A stretch of 8,081 bases of DNA from CAYJPA01 sp964371945 (GTDB taxonomy: Bacteria; Chloroflexota; Chloroflexia; Thermomicrobiales; UBA6265). Shown piece by piece: positions 6,190 to 8,081 of the stretch. The notes under the pieces were generated by a model. That model saw only the letters and a program-made list of their open reading frames with translations, searched no databases and had not been told where the DNA came from. The translations under genes and the position numbers were made by a program. The first letter of the stretch is position 1, and each line of letters opens with the position of its first letter. Location of the stretch: the NCBI GenBank assembly GCA_964371945.1, contig CAYJPA010000135.1, forward strand, positions 1 through 8,081, given 5' to 3'.

Positions 6190-6846
6190 CTATGACTCGA
6201 CGACAAAGGAGTAGACGCCGGTTAGCAATTCTCCGTCGGACTCAGGTTCAACCAATTCCATTTCCAGTTCCGGATTGTAGATACCGTCGCGCTCGTTCTC
6301 TGGCTCATCGGGAAAATAGAGTTGGGTCGTCAGAACCGGACCGTTGGGCGCCTGGACCTTGAGATGGATATGACGCGTTCGTCCGGGGTACACGCCGGGT
6401 TTGATCGTCTCCAAATGGTAAGAACCATTTGCATTCGTGAACAAATGTCCTCGCAACCGGTAGCCCTCGTTGTCATACACGCCGTTCTCATCGCAATGCC
6501 AGAAATCCAGCAGCGCCTGATCGACCGGTTTACAAGCGGTCGAGTAGACATAACCTGTCACGATCATGTGCTCGCCGGTCATACCTTCTTCAATTAACGA
6601 GGTACGTTCCGGCGAGTTCCGGGTGAAATAGGGACCTTCCGTCTGAGCAAGCGTCAGCTCCTCATCATCGCCGTCATCACATGCCGGCGTCGGCGGGAGA
6701 TAAGGCGTCGGCGAGGCGACCGGAGTCGCCGCTCGAATCTCATCGATCCCGAGACTCAGACCGGGAACCGCAAGCACGCCGGCGGCCGCGATTCCGAGCT
6801 GTTGAAATCGGCGGCGGCTCAATGCTGATTCGAGGGATGGACTCAT
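6190..6846 (-). CDS. Secreted (Tat) intradiol ring-cleavage dioxygenase
   Basis: This 218-residue protein belongs to the non-heme Fe(III) intradiol dioxygenase family, related to the protocatechuate/catechol dioxygenases that open catechol rings between the two hydroxyl carbons. The N-terminus has a twin-arginine signal (SRRRFQQLG, 10-18) followed by a hydrophobic stretch to about residue 33 and a Pro/Thr/Ala linker, so the folded metalloenzyme is probably exported. The four iron ligands are recognisable: Tyr124 (GVYDN), Tyr153 (GVYPG), His159 and His161 (HIHLKV), with an adjacent Arg158. TEGPYF (69-74) and TTQLYFPDEPEN are family hallmarks of the extracellular subgroup. The start is firm: AGGAGG lies 5 nt before the ATG. 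Two inverted repeats lie upstream. No catechol-pathway gene (cycloisomerase, lactone hydrolase) is nearby, so the substrate cannot be deduced; roles on plant- or lignin-derived phenols are speculative. Confidence 0.95.
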   Translation of the reverse strand: MSPSLESALSRRRFQQLGIAAAGVLAVPGLSLGIDEIRAATPVASPTPYLPPTPACDDGDDEELTLAQTEGPYFTRNSPERTSLIEEGMTGEHMIVTGYVYSTACKPVDQALLDFWHCDENGVYDNEGYRLRGHLFTNANGSYHLETIKPGVYPGRTRHIHLKVQAPNGPVLTTQLYFPDEPENERDGIYNPELEMELVEPESDGELLTGVYSFVVES

Positions 6847-6874
6847 ATAGACCTCCTGCGGGTTCGTGTCGTTG

Positions 6875-6889
6875 GCGATCCTTGATCGC
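6875..6889. promoter_or_regulatory. Perfect inverted repeat GCGATC-N3-GATCGC upstream of the dioxygenase
   Basis: Six-base arms (6875-6880 and 6884-6889) are perfect reverse complements around CTT. The dyad is about 29-43 bp upstream of the dioxygenase ATG, just beyond its AGGAGG site, and so probably falls in the leader or core promoter. It could be a repressor operator. GATC-rich dyads of this length can also occur by chance in GC-rich DNA. Confidence 0.35.
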
Positions 6890-6927
6890 GGACAATTCGA
6901 GAGCGCTCCATCAATCTGAACGCGCGA

Positions 6928-6943
6928 AAACCGGGTGCGGTTT
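6928..6943. promoter_or_regulatory. Perfect inverted repeat AAACCG-N4-CGGTTT between divergent genes
   Basis: AAACCG (6928-6933) and CGGTTT (6938-6943) are perfect 6-bp arms with a 4-bp spacer. This 16-bp symmetrical site has the geometry of TetR- or LacI-type operators. It lies in the 243-bp gap between the divergent dioxygenase (minus) and LLM oxidoreductase (plus), where one regulator could control both. No such regulator gene is present in the window. The remainder of 6847-7089 has no gene; the long minus-strand open frame that reaches into it is a shadow of the LLM gene. Confidence 0.4.
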
Positions 6944-7026
6944 GGTTCGATGGGCGGCGCGATTGTCTGAGATTCGCGGTTGCCTCATGATTGCAGGCGT
7001 GACAGATCGCTACATCAACTCGTGTT

Positions 7027-7056
7027 TTGACCACGGTCATGGATAAAGTCTAGATC
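7027..7056 (+). promoter_or_regulatory. Candidate sigma70-type promoter for the LLM oxidoreductase
   Basis: TTGACC (7027-7032, five of six consensus bases) is followed after 18 bp by TAGATC (7051-7056), or after 17 bp by CTAGAT. Transcription would begin about 25 nt before the GTG start at 7090, leaving room for the GGGGAGAG ribosome site. Prediction only. Confidence 0.4.
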
Positions 7057-7089
7057 GTCGAGTAGTGCCCGTGTGGTGGGGGAGAGAGC

Positions 7090-8031
7090 GTGACAACCGA
7101 AATAACGTCGCGTGGACGACCGTTCAAAGTCGGAATCTTCGTTCCGCATTTTGAATCGGCGTGGGGTGGCCCCGAGCCGCGATGGAGTCAGATAAGCGAC
7201 CTCGCTCAACGAGCAGAAGAGGTCGGATTCGATTCGATCTGGCTCCCGGACCACATGTTCTATCACTTCGAGCAGGTCAACATGCAGGGGGGTTGGGATG
7301 CCTGGTCCCTGATGGCCGCGCTTGCGGCAACCACCAAAACGCTCGAAATCGCGCCGCTTGTGGCGTGCTCGAGTTTTCGCAACCCAGCGTTGATCGCGAA
7401 GATGGCCGATACGATCGACGAGATCAGCGGCGGACGGTTCATCCTGGGACTCGGCGCGGGCTGGCACAAACCGGAGTACGACGCATTCGGCTTTCCGTAT
7501 GACTACCGCGTCAGCCGGTTCGAGGAGGCGCTCAAGATCATCACCTCGTTGCTCCGAACCGGCGAGGTCGATTTTGAAGGTCGCTTCTACTCCGCCCGCG
7601 AATGCGAATTGCGTCCGCGCGGACCTCGCTCGTCCGGCCCGCCGATTCTCGTCGGAGGTGGGGGCGGTCGCGTGGTTCGGCTCGCCGCGACGTATGCGGA
7701 CGCCTGGAATGTCGATCGCAAAAACGATCTCGCTGACGTTCTGGCGCTCAAAGAGCGAGTCGACGGCATTTGTCACCAGGTCGGACGCGACCCGAAATCG
7801 CTGAGCCGGATCATCGGCATTCAGGTGGACGTCATGAACGACATTCGCTCCCCGTTCCAGCCCAGACAGTTCGTCCAGGCGCCATTTCCACTCTACGGCG
7901 AGCCGGAGGAGCTCGCGGAGAAGATCCGCGCTTACCAAACTGCGTCCGTGGAGCACCTCATCATCTGGCTCGACCCCATGACCCCCGAAGCCATCGACGC
8001 ATTCGCACCCGTACTCCAGGCACTAGTGTAG
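7090..8031 (+). CDS. LLM class flavin/F420-dependent oxidoreductase (luciferase-like)
   Basis: This 313-residue protein has the (beta/alpha)8 bacterial luciferase-like fold of the LLM superfamily. Diagnostic segments in order are VGIFVPHF (14-21), the conserved AEEVGFDSIWLPDH (42-55), LEIAPLVACSSFRNPALIAK (85-104), GGRFILGLGAGWHKPEY (114-130) followed by FGFPYDYRVSRFEEAL, and PPILVGGGGGRVVRLAATYADAWN (184-207). The GAGW...EY...FGFP pattern is typical of subfamilies that use coenzyme F420 as the hydride carrier, but FMN use cannot be excluded from sequence. The substrate is unknown; relatives oxidise alcohols or reduce or mono-oxygenate varied organics. The GTG start is supported by a GGGGAGAG site about 5 nt upstream. 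The frame is intact and of normal length. It is transcribed divergently from the dioxygenase across a gap containing two dyads. Its stop may overlap that of a convergent gene. Confidence 0.94.
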   Translation: MTTEITSRGRPFKVGIFVPHFESAWGGPEPRWSQISDLAQRAEEVGFDSIWLPDHMFYHFEQVNMQGGWDAWSLMAALAATTKTLEIAPLVACSSFRNPALIAKMADTIDEISGGRFILGLGAGWHKPEYDAFGFPYDYRVSRFEEALKIITSLLRTGEVDFEGRFYSARECELRPRGPRSSGPPILVGGGGGRVVRLAATYADAWNVDRKNDLADVLALKERVDGICHQVGRDPKSLSRIIGIQVDVMNDIRSPFQPRQFVQAPFPLYGEPEELAEKIRAYQTASVEHLIIWLDPMTPEAIDAFAPVLQALV

Positions 8032-8081
8032 TGTCCCTAGCATCGCCTTACCGCGATTGACCTTCGCCACGATCGCGTCGG
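8023..8081 (-). CDS. Possible C-terminal end of a convergent gene (partial)
   Basis: On the minus strand a frame enters from the right edge at 8079 and reads DAIVAKVNRGKAMLGTLH before a TAG at 8025-8023. Thirteen of 18 third codon positions are G or C, like the surrounding genes, and the peptide looks protein-like. If real, its stop overlaps the 3' end of the LLM gene by 9 bp in a tail-to-tail arrangement, leaving no room for a terminator between them. The stretch is too short to identify. CGCGAT/ATCGCG (8052-8057 and 8072-8077) also forms a dyad here, which could instead be part of a terminator stem. Confidence 0.25.
   Translation of the reverse strand, partial: DAIVAKVNRGKAMLGTLH

Noticed and set aside
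7015..7956. 313-codon minus-strand open frame opposite the LLM gene
   Set aside because: It mirrors a strongly recognisable LLM protein on the plus strand; the antisense translation is Arg-rich and shows no family motifs.

Overview
The window looks like chromosomal DNA from a free-living, moderately GC-rich bacterium. The mix of genes fits a Thermomicrobia-like Chloroflexota or another F420-using lineage: an LLM-class (probably F420-dependent) oxidoreductase, a bacterial GH133 debranching enzyme, a NarL-type kinase with an integral-membrane sensor domain, a glutaredoxin-thioredoxin reductase fusion and a Tat-exported intradiol dioxygenase. This taxonomic call is inference from gene content only. 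I see no rRNA, tRNA, CRISPR, transposase, integrase or phage gene.

Layout. Bases 1-139 are a 7-bp tandem array (GCTTGGG/GCTTGGA) cut by the window edge, with a textbook G-quadruplex motif inside. A plausible sigma70 promoter follows, then a two-component pair on the plus strand: membrane histidine kinase (269-1582) and NarL/FixJ response regulator (1570-2214), overlapping by 13 bp. Bases 2215-2757 hold decayed or very small genes on the minus strand: a possible ~55-aa ORF and a helix-hairpin-helix protein gene interrupted by an in-frame TAG. The minus strand then carries an intact glycogen debranching enzyme (2758-4809), a glutaredoxin/thioredoxin reductase fusion broken by a one-base frameshift (4927-6089), and an intact secreted intradiol ring-cleavage dioxygenase (6190-6846). 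A divergent intergenic region with two perfect dyads separates the dioxygenase from a plus-strand LLM-class oxidoreductase (7090-8031). The last bases may hold the C-terminus of a convergent gene.

How the genes relate. Only the kinase/regulator pair is a clear functional unit: a membrane signal leads to phosphotransfer to a LuxR-type DNA-binding protein with unknown targets. The debranching enzyme belongs to storage-glucan breakdown, the reductase fusion to thiol redox, and the dioxygenase and LLM oxidoreductase to oxidative or aromatic metabolism. They do not form a recognisable pathway. I found no convincing new multi-gene system. The most notable signals are gene decay: a nonsense codon in the HHH gene, and a frameshift plus an apparent 13-residue gap in the reductase. 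The tandem/G4 array and several unexplained inverted repeats in intergenic DNA are also worth noting.
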